Assembly: GCA_963766365.1 (NCBI GenBank)
Contig: CAVXZK010000009.1
Location: 1-64,000 of the forward strand
Direction of reading: 5' to 3'
DNA length: 64,000 nt
From: JALORV01 sp963766365
Lineage (GTDB): Bacteria; Pseudomonadota; Gammaproteobacteria; Burkholderiales; Burkholderiaceae_F
How positions within the stretch are numbered: position 1 is the first letter of the stretch; the number at the start of each line of letters is the position of its first letter. The position numbers and the translations under genes were made by a program. Shown here piece by piece: positions 7,774-16,278 of the stretch. A model generated the notes under the pieces. That model did no database searches, was not told the origin of the DNA, and saw nothing but the letters and a program-made list of their open reading frames with translations.

Positions 7774-8319
7774 ATGTCGGAATCGAGACCCTCGCCGCGC
7801 ACCATTCTGCTGGCGGCCCTGCTGGTGACGGCAGCGAGCCTGCCCGGGCCAGCAGCCGCCCAATGGGCATGGAAGGACGACAACGGACGCGTGGTCTACT
7901 CCGACCGGCCCCCGCCGGCGGGCGTGAAGTCCGATCGGATCGTGCGCCAGCCGACCAACACCCAGACGGTGCTGCCGTCCCAGACGTCCGGCGGAGGCAC
8001 CGAAACGAAGGCCGCCACGCCGGCCTCGGACGCCCGTCCCGCCTCCACGGGGCCAAAGACGCTGGCAGAGCAGGAAATGGAGTTCCGCAAGCGCCAGCAG
8101 GAGCGCGCCGACGCCGAGAAGAAAGCGCAGGAGGAGCAGTCACGCGCTTCGGCCAAGGCCGCGGAATGCGAGCGCGCCAAGGGTTATCTGCGGGTACTTG
8201 AGGACGGCGGGCGTGTCGCCCGCACCGATTCCTCGGGCAATCGCGAGTTCCTCGACGATTCGCAACGCGCCGCGGAAATCGACCGCACACGAAAGACCGT
8301 GCAGCAGATCTGCGGCTGA
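7774..8319 (+). CDS. DUF4124 domain-containing secreted protein
   Basis: 181 aa. The N-terminus has a typical Sec signal peptide ending about ...PGPAAA. The mature protein opens with WAWKDDNGRVVYSDRPPP, the DUF4124 signature, followed by a Gly/Thr-rich linker and a charged helix (about 105-145, likely coiled coil) and a conserved-looking C-terminus with two cysteines. Molecular function is unknown; these proteins are common, small envelope proteins in betaproteobacteria. The ATG has AGGAG 6 nt upstream. It is divergent from guaB and convergent with rnfH, so it is probably monocistronic. Confidence 0.8.
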   Translation: MSESRPSPRTILLAALLVTAASLPGPAAAQWAWKDDNGRVVYSDRPPPAGVKSDRIVRQPTNTQTVLPSQTSGGGTETKAATPASDARPASTGPKTLAEQEMEFRKRQQERADAEKKAQEEQSRASAKAAECERAKGYLRVLEDGGRVARTDSSGNREFLDDSQRAAEIDRTRKTVQQICG

Positions 8320-8322
8320 CCG

Positions 8323-8616
8323 CTAGCCCTTCCTGCTCCCGCGCCGACGGCGCACCTGCGCACGAATGCGCCTGGCCTCCTTGGGGTCGACCGTCAGAGG
8401 ACGGTAGACCTCGATACGCTCGCCTGCGCGCACCATCGCGTCCAGCGCGACCCGGTGATTCCAGACCCCCGCACGGAGCTCCGCGTCTCGTAACGTGGGC
8501 TCCAGTTCAAGCAGGCCCGAGGCCATGATGGCCTGGCCGACGGTCGCGCCAGGCGCGACCACGGTCTGCAGCACGTGCTGGCGCTCAGGCAATGCATAGA
8601 CGACGGTAACGATCAC
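8323..8616 (-). CDS. rnfH: RnfH family protein (UPF0125)
   Basis: 97 aa, ubiquitin-like beta-grasp family. Typical features are VTVVYALPERQHVLQT, the VGVWNH/R-like segment (RAGVWNHRVALD) and GERIEVYRPLTVDPKEARR, with a basic tail. Its cellular role is unsettled; it is usually linked with ratA and smpB, as here. The start is taken as GTG at 8614-8616, overlapping the ratA stop by 4 nt (GTGA). The longer frame upstream would overlap ratA by more than 100 nt and is rejected. Confidence 0.85.
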   Translation of the reverse strand: MIVTVVYALPERQHVLQTVVAPGATVGQAIMASGLLELEPTLRDAELRAGVWNHRVALDAMVRAGERIEVYRPLTVDPKEARRIRAQVRRRRGSRKG

Positions 8617-9053
8617 TCCGTCGGCCCGTAGATCCGCTCGGCGCGCTGCGCGAATGAGTCGATCATCGAATTCGCTATGAAGTCGAACACCGGTGCCACC
8701 GCCCGGCCGAGCAGTCCGTTCGCAAACTCGTAATGCAGGCTCAACTGCACCTTGCACGCGCCCGGACGCAATGCATTGAAGTGCCAGATGCCTTCGAGCG
8801 CGCGAAACGGCCCGTCGACCAGCGTCATGCGGATCTGTTCCGGATAGCGCATCTGGTTGCGCGTGGTGAAGCGCGACCGGATGCCTCGATAGTCGATCTC
8901 GACGCTGGCGTCCAGGCCGCCACCGTGCTCCGGCACGACGCGCGAGTCACTGCACCACGGCAGGAACTCCGGGTACTCCTCAACGTCGGCCACCAGATCG
9001 AACATCTGCTCGGCGCTGTAGTGGACGAGGACGGATCGTTCGACGCGCGGCAT
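8613..9053 (-). CDS. ratA: RatA-like START/polyketide-cyclase family protein
   Basis: 146 aa, one SRPBCC (START-like) domain: RSVLVHYSAEQMFDLVADVEEYPEFLPWC, then DYRGIRSRFTT and a C-terminal helix ending AQRAERIYG. The family includes E. coli RatA, reported to bind the 50S subunit and block 70S formation, and mitochondrial Coq10, which binds ubiquinone; either role is possible. It is the first gene of ratA-rnfH and is transcribed divergently from smpB across a 52-bp gap. The ATG at 9053 matches family N-termini (MPRVERS); no strong ribosome-binding site precedes it. Confidence 0.88.
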   Translation of the reverse strand: MPRVERSVLVHYSAEQMFDLVADVEEYPEFLPWCSDSRVVPEHGGGLDASVEIDYRGIRSRFTTRNQMRYPEQIRMTLVDGPFRALEGIWHFNALRPGACKVQLSLHYEFANGLLGRAVAPVFDFIANSMIDSFAQRAERIYGPTE

Positions 9054-9105
9054 GGCAGGTGAGATATAAACGGGGATTGTATTCACGTCGGGCAGGCGGT
9101 TTGCC

Positions 9106-9555
9106 GTGGCGATCGTCCAGAACAAGAAAGCACAGCACGATTACTTCATCGAGGACCGCTACGAGGCGGGACTCGTGCTGGAGGGTTGGGAAGTCAAGGC
9201 CGTCCGTGCCGGCCGCGCGCAGTTGAACGAGGCCTATGTCGTCATCCGCGGCGGAGAGCTGTTCCTGCTGAACGGCCACATCAGCCCGCTGCCTACCGCT
9301 TCCACACACATCACGCCGGACCCGACGCGAACCCGCAAGCTGCTGCTCAAGGCCGAGGAGATCCGCAAGCTGATCGGCAAGGTGGAGCGCGCCGGCTATG
9401 CGCTGGTGCCGCTCGACCTGCACTACAGCAAGGGCCGGATCAAGCTCGAGGTCGGGCTAGCCAAGGGCAAGCGGCAGTTTGAAAAGCGGGCGGATGAGCA
9501 GGAGAAGGAATGGAAGCGGCAGCAGCAGCGACTGCTGCGCCAGCGCAATCGGTAG
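9106..9555 (+). CDS. smpB: SsrA-binding protein SmpB
   Basis: 149 aa, an OB-fold RNA-binding protein that brings tmRNA to stalled ribosomes for trans-translation. The hallmark N-terminus (NKKAQHDYFIED), GWEVKAVRAGRAQL, LNGHISPL and the basic C-terminal tail (EKRADEQEKEWKRQQQ), which inserts into the mRNA channel, are all present. The start is GTG. Divergent from ratA. The partner tmRNA gene ssrA, sometimes nearby, is not seen in this window. Confidence 0.96.
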   Translation: MAIVQNKKAQHDYFIEDRYEAGLVLEGWEVKAVRAGRAQLNEAYVVIRGGELFLLNGHISPLPTASTHITPDPTRTRKLLLKAEEIRKLIGKVERAGYALVPLDLHYSKGRIKLEVGLAKGKRQFEKRADEQEKEWKRQQQRLLRQRNR

Positions 9556-9576
9556 CCGCACGCTTTCGGCGCAGGC

Positions 9577-9599
9577 TCATGCCGGCGCAGCCGGCGTGA
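9577..9599. repeat. 10-bp stem hairpin between convergent genes
   Basis: TCATGCCGGC and GCCGGCGTGA pair over 10 bp (one T-G wobble) around a GCA loop, located between the smpB stop and the end of the exonuclease gene. There is no T-tract on either strand, so it is not a canonical terminator; it may act as a bidirectional 3'-end stabiliser. Confidence 0.45.
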
Positions 9600-9643
9600 A
9601 GCGGCCCGGGGCCGCGTCCCTGAGCCAGGATCACCAGCACGTC

Positions 9644-10264
9644 TCAGTGCAGCCACTTCGCCTGCCGCGCCAGTTTCTGCATGTCGTCAAAGGTCGGAGC
9701 TCCTTGCCGCCGCGCTTCGGGCAGCAGGCGTGCCATCAGCAGAGCCGTAGCAAAGGCATCCGCCGCCGCGCTGTGGCGCACAACCACGGGAATGCCATAG
9801 TGCTTCAGCCACTCGTCCAATGACTTGAACTGGGCCTTCGGCTCCAGCGCCGGAGCAAGCTCTGCGAGATCGAGCCACGGATTGTCGAACGGCTGGTTTA
9901 CGTAGTGCTTGGTGACCCGCGCGAGAAAGCTCCGGTCAAACGGCGCGTGGAATGCGAGCATGGGAGCCCGCCCGACAAAGTCCATGAATGCGCGCACCGC
10001 ATGCTGCGGATCGGTGCCATTGAGTTGGGCGTGCGCGCCGACACCGTGCACCAGGATGTTCTCCCGGGAACTCGCCGTCGCCTGCTTGACGATGATTTCG
10101 AGGCTGTCGCCTGGCGCCACGCGCCCATCGACGATGGCCACGGCGCCAATGGAGATAAGGCGGTCGTTGGTCAAGTCCATGCCGCTGGTCTCGACGTCGA
10201 CCACGACCCAGCGCTGTGGCGAGACCTCGCGCCGCCCGCCGAGAAGCCAGTCGAACAGGCCCAT
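9644..10264 (-). CDS. DEDDh 3'-5' exonuclease (DnaQ-like)
   Basis: 206 aa. The RNase T/DnaQ fold has all catalytic acids: D23 and E25 in VVDVETSG, D110 in FHAPFDRSF, and the H164-x4-D169 pair in RHSAAADA. It removes nucleotides 3' to 5' from DNA or RNA; the substrate cannot be set from sequence. The ATG at 10264 lies 1 nt after the stop of the cNMP/CBS/DUF294 gene, a pairing found elsewhere in proteobacteria, so co-expression is nearly certain. A longer frame upstream overlaps that gene by 130 nt and is not used. It could be mistaken for the pol III epsilon subunit, but the length and context suggest a stand-alone enzyme. Confidence 0.85.
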   Translation of the reverse strand: MGLFDWLLGGRREVSPQRWVVVDVETSGMDLTNDRLISIGAVAIVDGRVAPGDSLEIIVKQATASSRENILVHGVGAHAQLNGTDPQHAVRAFMDFVGRAPMLAFHAPFDRSFLARVTKHYVNQPFDNPWLDLAELAPALEPKAQFKSLDEWLKHYGIPVVVRHSAAADAFATALLMARLLPEARRQGAPTFDDMQKLARQAKWLH

Positions 10265-10265
10265 G

Positions 10266-12164
10266 TCAGCCGGGGAAGTCGAGTTCGAGGCGCTGCTGTG
10301 CCTTGCGCGCCTGGCGAAACGCTTCGTTGATGATGCGGCGGTCAAGCGAGGATAGATCAGACAGTTCGACCTCGTTCGGATTTTCCTCGGCACCCGAATA
10401 GGTCTGCGCCCGCCGGTGCTGCGCTCGCAGACGCATCAGCTGAAAGTATTCAAACGAGGGCACCCAGGCGCGCACGTCGTCCGCCGGCAGCTTTCCGGCT
10501 TCGCCAAGCCGCTTGAACCGCTCGGCGGTATTGGTCTCGTGCAGTCCGGCGGCCAGCGCCCAGATGCGTGCGGCATCAACGAACGGCACCGTTCCATGCA
10601 TCTTGAGGTCGACACGCGCCGCGCCGCCCTCCCCGAACAGCGAATCGACGATGCCGCGTCCCGCCGGCGGGCGGTTGCGCAGCGCGTTGTCCGACATCTG
10701 CTTGAGGAAGCGCGCGTTGCGCTGTGCGCGGGCCACGACCTCCACGCGTAACTGGTTGGCCAGTAACCCTTCGCCGAAGAGCGGGCGGAAGTCGAAGAAG
10801 ATGCTCGAATTGAGCAGTGCGTCTGGGTCGCCGCGGTCGATCCATCCGGCGAACAGCGCGTCCCAACCGGCATAGTCCAGGCACCATGCGGGGTTGCGGG
10901 CCATGATGTTGCCCTTGCAGAGGGGGAATCCGCAGGACGCGAGGGCCTCATTGGTCCAGTCCGCCAGCTCCAGCATCTTCTCCTTGGTCGTCCTGTCCGC
11001 GACGTAAAGGATGCCGTTGTCCTGGTCGGTTGCGATCGTCTGCTCGCCACGCCCCTCGCTGCCGAACGACAGCCAGCAGAAGCTGCGCGGATCGAGACTC
11101 AGGCGCTGCGTCCCGAGGGTCAGCAGCCGCACGGTCAACTGGTCGTTCAGGTGGCTGATCAGCCGCGTCAGCTGCGATGCCGAGACGCCCTGGGCCACGA
11201 GGTGATGCGACAACCGGCGCACGTCGGCCGCTGCCACCGCCAGGGAGTCGATGTCCTCGGCGCGGCGGATCGCCACCGCCAGTTGCCTGACCGTCAGCCG
11301 TTGCAGCGCGAACAGGTCTCTCTCGGACACCACACCGGCGACACGCTGTGCGCCGGCTTCCTTGCGCATGATCGGGATGTGGCGGATCGAATGCTCGGCC
11401 ATCAGCAGGGTGGCGTCCGCCGCCGTCTCGTCGTCATCGAGTGTCAGGACGTTCGAGGTCATCACCTCGCGCACCGGCGTCGACAGCGGCACCTCCGGCA
11501 GGATCACACGGCCGATCAGGTCGGTCCGGGTCAGGATGCCGCGGACCCTCTCGCCACCGATGTACGGTTCCACGACGAGCACGGAACCGACGTGGGCCGC
11601 ATGCATGCGCCCGAACGCCTCACGCAGCGGAGTGTCGGGTGAGCAGGTCAGAGCGGGTCCCCGCATCAGTTCAGCCAGTGGGGTGGCCATCGTGCGCTCG
11701 GCCGAGGCTTCGCTGGCGTAGGTCTGCTGCAGCTGGTGTCGCGACAGATCGAGCAGCGCACCGAGGCGCCGTTTGCAGAAATCCAGAAACGGCGCGCTAC
11801 GACGCGTCAGTGCGACAAAGTGCTCACGCGGCAGCATCATGCAGAAGGTGTCGCCGACCGAGCGGTACGTGAGCGTCACCGGTCGCTCGGCCAGCAGCGC
11901 ACCCACCGGGAAGCAATCTCCCACACCTGCCTCGTAGGCCACGCCTTTGGCGTCCGGGGCATGACCCTGCACCCGCCCCTGCTTGACGATGTGGCAATGT
12001 GCCGGCACCGAGCCGCTGGGCGCCAGCACGATCTCGTCGGGAGCGAAATAGGCAATCTCGACGTTCTGGATGACGTAGTCGACGTCGGCCGCGCTCATCG
12101 CCGAGAACGGCACATAGGCCGTCAGCAGCTGGCGCAGTCCGGCGGCGATCGTGGGTGCTGCCAT
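10266..12164 (-). CDS. cNMP-binding / CBS-pair / DUF294 nucleotidyltransferase-like protein
   Basis: 632 aa. Domain order: cyclic-nucleotide-binding-like beta barrel (about 15-125, FAPDEIVLAPSG...), CBS pair (about 160-285, with MHAAHVGSVLVVE and MAEHSIRHIPIM), DUF294 putative nucleotidyltransferase with FGSEGRGEQTIATDQDNG (about 372-390), and a helical DUF294 C-terminal substrate-binding domain. This layout resembles GlnD-type sensors and is thought to couple a small-molecule signal to nucleotidyl transfer, but no substrate is known. The ATG is preceded by GAGGAG. It lies in an operon below nfeD-qmcA and a microprotein and directly above a DEDDh exonuclease. Confidence 0.85.
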   Translation of the reverse strand: MAAPTIAAGLRQLLTAYVPFSAMSAADVDYVIQNVEIAYFAPDEIVLAPSGSVPAHCHIVKQGRVQGHAPDAKGVAYEAGVGDCFPVGALLAERPVTLTYRSVGDTFCMMLPREHFVALTRRSAPFLDFCKRRLGALLDLSRHQLQQTYASEASAERTMATPLAELMRGPALTCSPDTPLREAFGRMHAAHVGSVLVVEPYIGGERVRGILTRTDLIGRVILPEVPLSTPVREVMTSNVLTLDDDETAADATLLMAEHSIRHIPIMRKEAGAQRVAGVVSERDLFALQRLTVRQLAVAIRRAEDIDSLAVAAADVRRLSHHLVAQGVSASQLTRLISHLNDQLTVRLLTLGTQRLSLDPRSFCWLSFGSEGRGEQTIATDQDNGILYVADRTTKEKMLELADWTNEALASCGFPLCKGNIMARNPAWCLDYAGWDALFAGWIDRGDPDALLNSSIFFDFRPLFGEGLLANQLRVEVVARAQRNARFLKQMSDNALRNRPPAGRGIVDSLFGEGGAARVDLKMHGTVPFVDAARIWALAAGLHETNTAERFKRLGEAGKLPADDVRAWVPSFEYFQLMRLRAQHRRAQTYSGAEENPNEVELSDLSSLDRRIINEAFRQARKAQQRLELDFPG

Positions 12165-12199
12165 GCTGTCTCCTCAGAGGCTGCAGGGCGCCGATCGCC

Positions 12200-12310
12200 T
12201 CAGGCGTCCGGATCCTGCTTCTTGTTCGAGTCGGAGCGATGTCGCCCGCGCGCGTCGATGATCATCCAGATGGCGAGCGCGACACCGATGCCGGCAATCA
12301 GGAATTCCAC
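12200..12310 (-). CDS. 36-aa single-pass membrane microprotein
   Basis: Starts at GTG (12308-12310) with AGGA 8 nt upstream and 10 nt after the stop of the SPFH gene. The product has a hydrophobic stretch FLIAGIGVALAIWMII (3-18) followed by a charged tail rich in Arg, Ser, Asp and Lys. It sits between the SPFH gene and the cNMP/CBS gene on the same strand and fills an otherwise unexplained gap. No function is known to me; the ribosome-binding site, spacing and transmembrane segment support a real gene. Confidence 0.55.
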   Translation of the reverse strand: MEFLIAGIGVALAIWMIIDARGRHRSDSNKKQDPDA

Positions 12311-12320
12311 GGCGATCGTC

Positions 12321-13262
12321 CTATCGCTCGGGTCCCTGGGCCTTGACCACGGTCATGGCGGTGGAGATCAGAGTCGCCACGTCACCCATGTTGGCCGGCA
12401 CGATCAGCGTGTTGTTGGTCTTCGCCAGGCCGCTGAATGCATCAACGTATCGTTCGGCCACCTTCAGATTCACCGCCTCGATACCTCCAGGGTGTCCGAT
12501 CGCCTCGGCGACCTGCCGGATCGCCTTGGCAGTCGCATCGGCGATCGCGACAATCGCCGAGGCCTCGCCAAGCGCCACATTGATCTGGGCCTGCTTGTCG
12601 CCCTCGGACTTGGCGATGGCAGCCTCGCGCGCGCCGGTCGCGATGTTGATCTGCTCCTGCTTGCGACCTTCCGAGGAGGCGATCAGTGCACGCTTCTCGC
12701 GTTCGGCGGTAATCTGCGCCTGCATCGCGTGCAGGATCGCATTGGGTGGCGTGATGTCCTTGATCTCGTAGCGCAGCACCTTCACACCCCAGTTCATCGC
12801 CGCCTCGTCGATTGCCGACACGACGCTGTGGTTGATGAACTCCCGTTCCTCAAAGGTCTTGTCCAGCTCGAGCTTGCCGATCACCGAGCGCAGCGTCGTC
12901 TGCGCGAGCTGCGTGATTGCGAGGATGTAGTTGCTGGCCCCGTAGGAAGCACGCTGCGGATCGGTGACCTGGAAGTACAGCACGCCATCCACCTGCAGCT
13001 GGGTGTTGTCCTTGGTGATGCAGACCTGGCTTGGCGTATCGAGCGGAACCTCCTTCAGGCTGTGCTTGTAGGCCAGGCGATCGACGAAGGGAATGACGAT
13101 ATTGAGTCCGGGTTGCAGGACCGCGTGGAACTTGCCGAGTCGCTCGACCACCCAGGCGTTCTGCTGCGGTACGACCTTCACCGCCTTCACGACGAAAGTC
13201 ACGGCAACGACAAGCAGGACGACGGCGATCAGCGACAGTCCATCGATGAAAGGAAACGGCAT
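12321..13262 (-). CDS. qmcA: SPFH/Band 7 membrane protein (QmcA/paraslipin type)
   Basis: 313 aa. N-terminal membrane anchor (about 8-28), SPFH domain (VVPQQNAWVVERLGKFHAVLQPGLNIVIPFVD through KVLRYEIKDI), then a long Ala/Glu-rich coiled coil and a conserved C-terminus. Stomatin-type proteins oligomerise in membrane microdomains and modulate proteases such as FtsH. It follows nfeD by 9 nt, the standard partner arrangement, and the ATG has AGGAG. It differs from the second SPFH protein at 60448-61227 in its much longer C-terminus. Confidence 0.92.
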   Translation of the reverse strand: MPFPFIDGLSLIAVVLLVVAVTFVVKAVKVVPQQNAWVVERLGKFHAVLQPGLNIVIPFVDRLAYKHSLKEVPLDTPSQVCITKDNTQLQVDGVLYFQVTDPQRASYGASNYILAITQLAQTTLRSVIGKLELDKTFEEREFINHSVVSAIDEAAMNWGVKVLRYEIKDITPPNAILHAMQAQITAEREKRALIASSEGRKQEQINIATGAREAAIAKSEGDKQAQINVALGEASAIVAIADATAKAIRQVAEAIGHPGGIEAVNLKVAERYVDAFSGLAKTNNTLIVPANMGDVATLISTAMTVVKAQGPER

Positions 13263-13271
13263 GGAGTTCTC

Positions 13272-13700
13272 CTAGCGCGGCTTGGGCGCCACGATGAGCC
13301 GGTTGGCGTGGATTTCCCGAATGACGAACTCGCCGCTCGCCGGCTGCTCGCCCGGCGCCAGTTCGACGTCCCAGACAGACCCTCGGTAGTTCGCCCGCGC
13401 CGTGCGTGCCGTAGTCCAGTTGTCTACGCGCAGTGACTGGCCGATATCCATGTTCTGGACTCGATCGTCGCCGCGTTCGTGCAGACGCTTGCCGAAGCGC
13501 GTCGCGCGCAGCCAGATCGAACCCCCGACGCCGATCGCCGCCGCGACGACCAGCTGGAGCGCGAACGGCGCGCCGGCAAGGGCGGCCAGGCCGGCGACGG
13601 CAAGTGCAATCGAGATCACCAGCAGGTAGAACGTGCCGGTCAGCAGTTCGGCTACCAGCAGCCCGAATGCGACGACGAACCACCCGATGAACGTGTCCAT
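13272..13700 (-). CDS. NfeD family protein, short form
   Basis: 142 aa. Two to three hydrophobic segments (about 4-27, 30-64), then an OB-fold-like NfeD C-terminal domain (VQNMDIGQSLRV... GEFVIREIHANRLIV). Short NfeD proteins lack the ClpP-like protease domain and are thought to support the partner SPFH protein in membrane-domain assembly. It is first in the operon, with GGAGG before the ATG. Confidence 0.88.
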   Translation of the reverse strand: MDTFIGWFVVAFGLLVAELLTGTFYLLVISIALAVAGLAALAGAPFALQLVVAAAIGVGGSIWLRATRFGKRLHERGDDRVQNMDIGQSLRVDNWTTARTARANYRGSVWDVELAPGEQPASGEFVIREIHANRLIVAPKPR

Positions 13701-13720
13701 GGCGCTCCCTCCGTGCGGCG

Positions 13721-16189
13721 TTAGCTGCGGGTCGCGGACTTCAAATCAAGCGCATCTGCCCGCCGTTGATGAGCGGCGCACGATCGGCACCGTTCACGCG
13801 CCCGCGCCAGCCGCTGCCACGTCTCGACCACGGTGTCCGGGTTCAGCGAGATGGATTCGATGCCCTGCTCGACCAGCCACTCGGCGAAGTCGACATGATC
13901 CGAGGGTCCCTGCCCGCAGATGCCAATGTACTTGCCGCGTGCGCGGCACGCCACGATCGCCTGCGTACAGCAGCGCCTTGACTGCCGGGTCGCGCTCGTC
14001 GAAGCCTTCGGCCACCAGGCCGGAGTCGCGATCGATTCCCAGCGTCAGCTGCGTGAGGTCGTTCGAGCCAATCGAGAAACCGTCGAAGTAATCGAGGAAC
14101 TGATTCGCCAGCAGCGCGTTGGACGGGACCTCGCACATCATGATCAGGCGCAGGCCGCCGCTGCCGTTGACGGCGCCACTCCCACGCGACAGCCCGTTTT
14201 CGGCCAGCAGCTCCGTCACCCGCTTCGCCTCCGACAGCGTGCGCACGAACGGCACCATGATCTCGACATTGGTGAGGCCCATCACTTCGCGCACGCGCTT
14301 CAGCGCCGCCGCCTCCATGCGGAAGCACTCGCGGAACGACTCTGCGATGTAACGTGCCGCGCCGCGGAACCCGAGCATCGGGTTCTCTTCGTCCGGTTCG
14401 TAGCGCGAACCACCGATCAGCTTCTTGTACTCGTTGCTCTTGAAGTCGGACATGCGGACGATGACCGGCTTGGGCCAGAAGGCCGCACCGATCGTCGCGA
14501 TGCCTTCGGCGAGCTTGGACTTCAAAGAACGCCCGCGGTGAGTCATAGCCGGCAGCGAGGCGCTCCAGGGCCGACTTCAGATCGGCATCGATGTTCGGGT
14601 AGTCGAGCACCGCCTTCGGGTGCACGCCGATGTTGTTGTTGATGATGAACTCGAGGCGCGCGAGCCCGACACCGGCATTGGGGAGAGACTGGAAATCGAA
14701 GGCGAGCTGCGGGTTGCCGACGTTCATCATGATCTTGACCGGGATCTCCGGCAGCTTGCCCTGCTGCAGGGTCTCGACCTCCATTGCGAGCGCCCCGGCG
14801 TAGATGTGGCCGGTGTCGCCTTCGGCGCAGGAGACGGTCACCGTCATGCCATCGGTCAGGACATCGGTCGCATGACCGCAGCCCACGACCGCCGGGATGC
14901 CGAGCTCGCGGGCGATGATGGCCGCGTGGCAGGTACGGCCCCCGCGGTTGGTGACGATCGCCGCCGCGCGCTTCATCACCGGCTCCCAGTTCGGGATCGG
15001 TCATGTCGGTGACGAGCACGTCACCCTGATGCACGCGATCCATTTCGGACGCACTGCGGATGTTGCGGACAACGCCGATTCCGATCTTCTGCCCGATGGC
15101 ACGGCCGGTGGCGAGCACCGCACCCTTGCCCGTCAGCTTGAAGCGCTGCTGCGTCTCCGCGCTCGCCTGCGACTTCACGGTCTCGGGCCGGGCCTGGAGG
15201 ATGTAGAGGCGGCCGTCGAGCCCGTCCTTGCCCCACTCGATGTCCATCGGCCGCCCGTAGTGCTGCTCGATCTGCACCGCATAACGCGCCAGTTCCAGCA
15301 CATCGGCATCGCTCAGCGAGAAGCGATGACGCTCGGCATCCCCGACGTCGACCGTGCGCACCGCGCGCCCGATGCCGCCCGCCGGATCGAACTCCATCTT
15401 GATCAGCTTCGACCCCAGCGACTTGCGGAGGATCGGGTGCTTGCCGGCCGCGAGCATCGGCTTGTGGACGTAGAACTCGTCGGGATTGACGGCGCCCTGG
15501 ACCACGGTTTCACCGAGGCCGTAACTCGAGGTGATGAACACGACATCGCGAAAACCCGATTCGGTGTCCATCGTGAACATCACGCCGGCCGCGCCCCGGT
15601 CCGAGCGCACCATGCGCTGGATACCAGCCGACAGCGCGACGTCGGCATGGGCGAAGCCCTTGTGCACCCGGTAGGCGATCGCCCGGTCGTTGTACAGCGA
15701 TGCAAAGACATGCTTGATGCGGTCCAGAACATCGTCGATGCCGTCGACATTCAGATAGGTCTCCTGCTGACCCGCGAACGACGCATCGGGCAGGTCTTCA
15801 GCCGTCGCGCTGGAGCGCACCGCAACGGAGAAATCACTTGAGTATTCTTCTACAAGTCTCTGATAATGAGCACGAATATCGTCCTCAAGTCGCTTTGGAA
15901 GGGGCGTGTCGACGACCCAGGAGCGGATCTCGGCGCCAGTCTTCGCAAGGGCTCGGACGTCGTCGATATCCAGAGAATCCAGCGCAGCCGCGATGCGCTG
16001 CCGCAGCCCACCGGCCTCCAGGAAGTCGCGGAATGCGTCAGCCGTGGTCGCGAAACCGTCCGGAACACGGATGCCGGTCGCCTCCAGATGGCCCAGCATC
16101 TCGCCGAGCGAGGCATTCTTGCCGCCGACGGACTCCACATCGGTCATCCGCAACTGGCTGAACGGTACGACGTAGGCCCCGGGTGACAT
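13721..16189 (-). pseudogene. ppsA: phosphoenolpyruvate synthase, disrupted by three +1 frameshifts
   Basis: The four consecutive frames together encode a complete PpsA of about the E. coli length (792 aa). Start ATG 16187-16189 follows AGGAG. Frame 1 holds the ATP-grasp domain (VGGKNASLGEM, VRSSATAEDLP, ILQARPETV). After an extra base near 14989 comes the phosphohistidine domain (GGRTCHAAIIARELGIPAVV). After a second near 14520 comes most of the PEP/pyruvate barrel (MVPFVRT, IGSNDLTQLTLGIDRD). After a third near 13964 comes the C-terminus with the catalytic cysteine (GKYIGICGQGPSDH). Each event is a single-base insertion and the three return the frame to register. All catalytic residues survive, so the breaks are recent or are assembly errors. 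If real, only an inactive ATP-binding fragment is made. The gene is divergent from intact ppsR. Confidence 0.8.
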
Positions 16190-16278
16190 GCCCACTCCTG
16201 TTCTTATGGTGTGACTAGAATTCGCCGATTCTACCGAGCGGCCTCCCTTTCATACTGCGCCGCATCAGCGAGGACTTG

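Noticed and set aside
9556..9643. tmRNA (ssrA) next to smpB
   Set aside because: The gap is only 88 nt and holds just a GC hairpin; far too short.
13721..16189. programmed frameshifting in ppsA
   Set aside because: Three unrelated sites without slippery heptamers or stop codons at the shift; +1 insertions by mutation or error are simpler.
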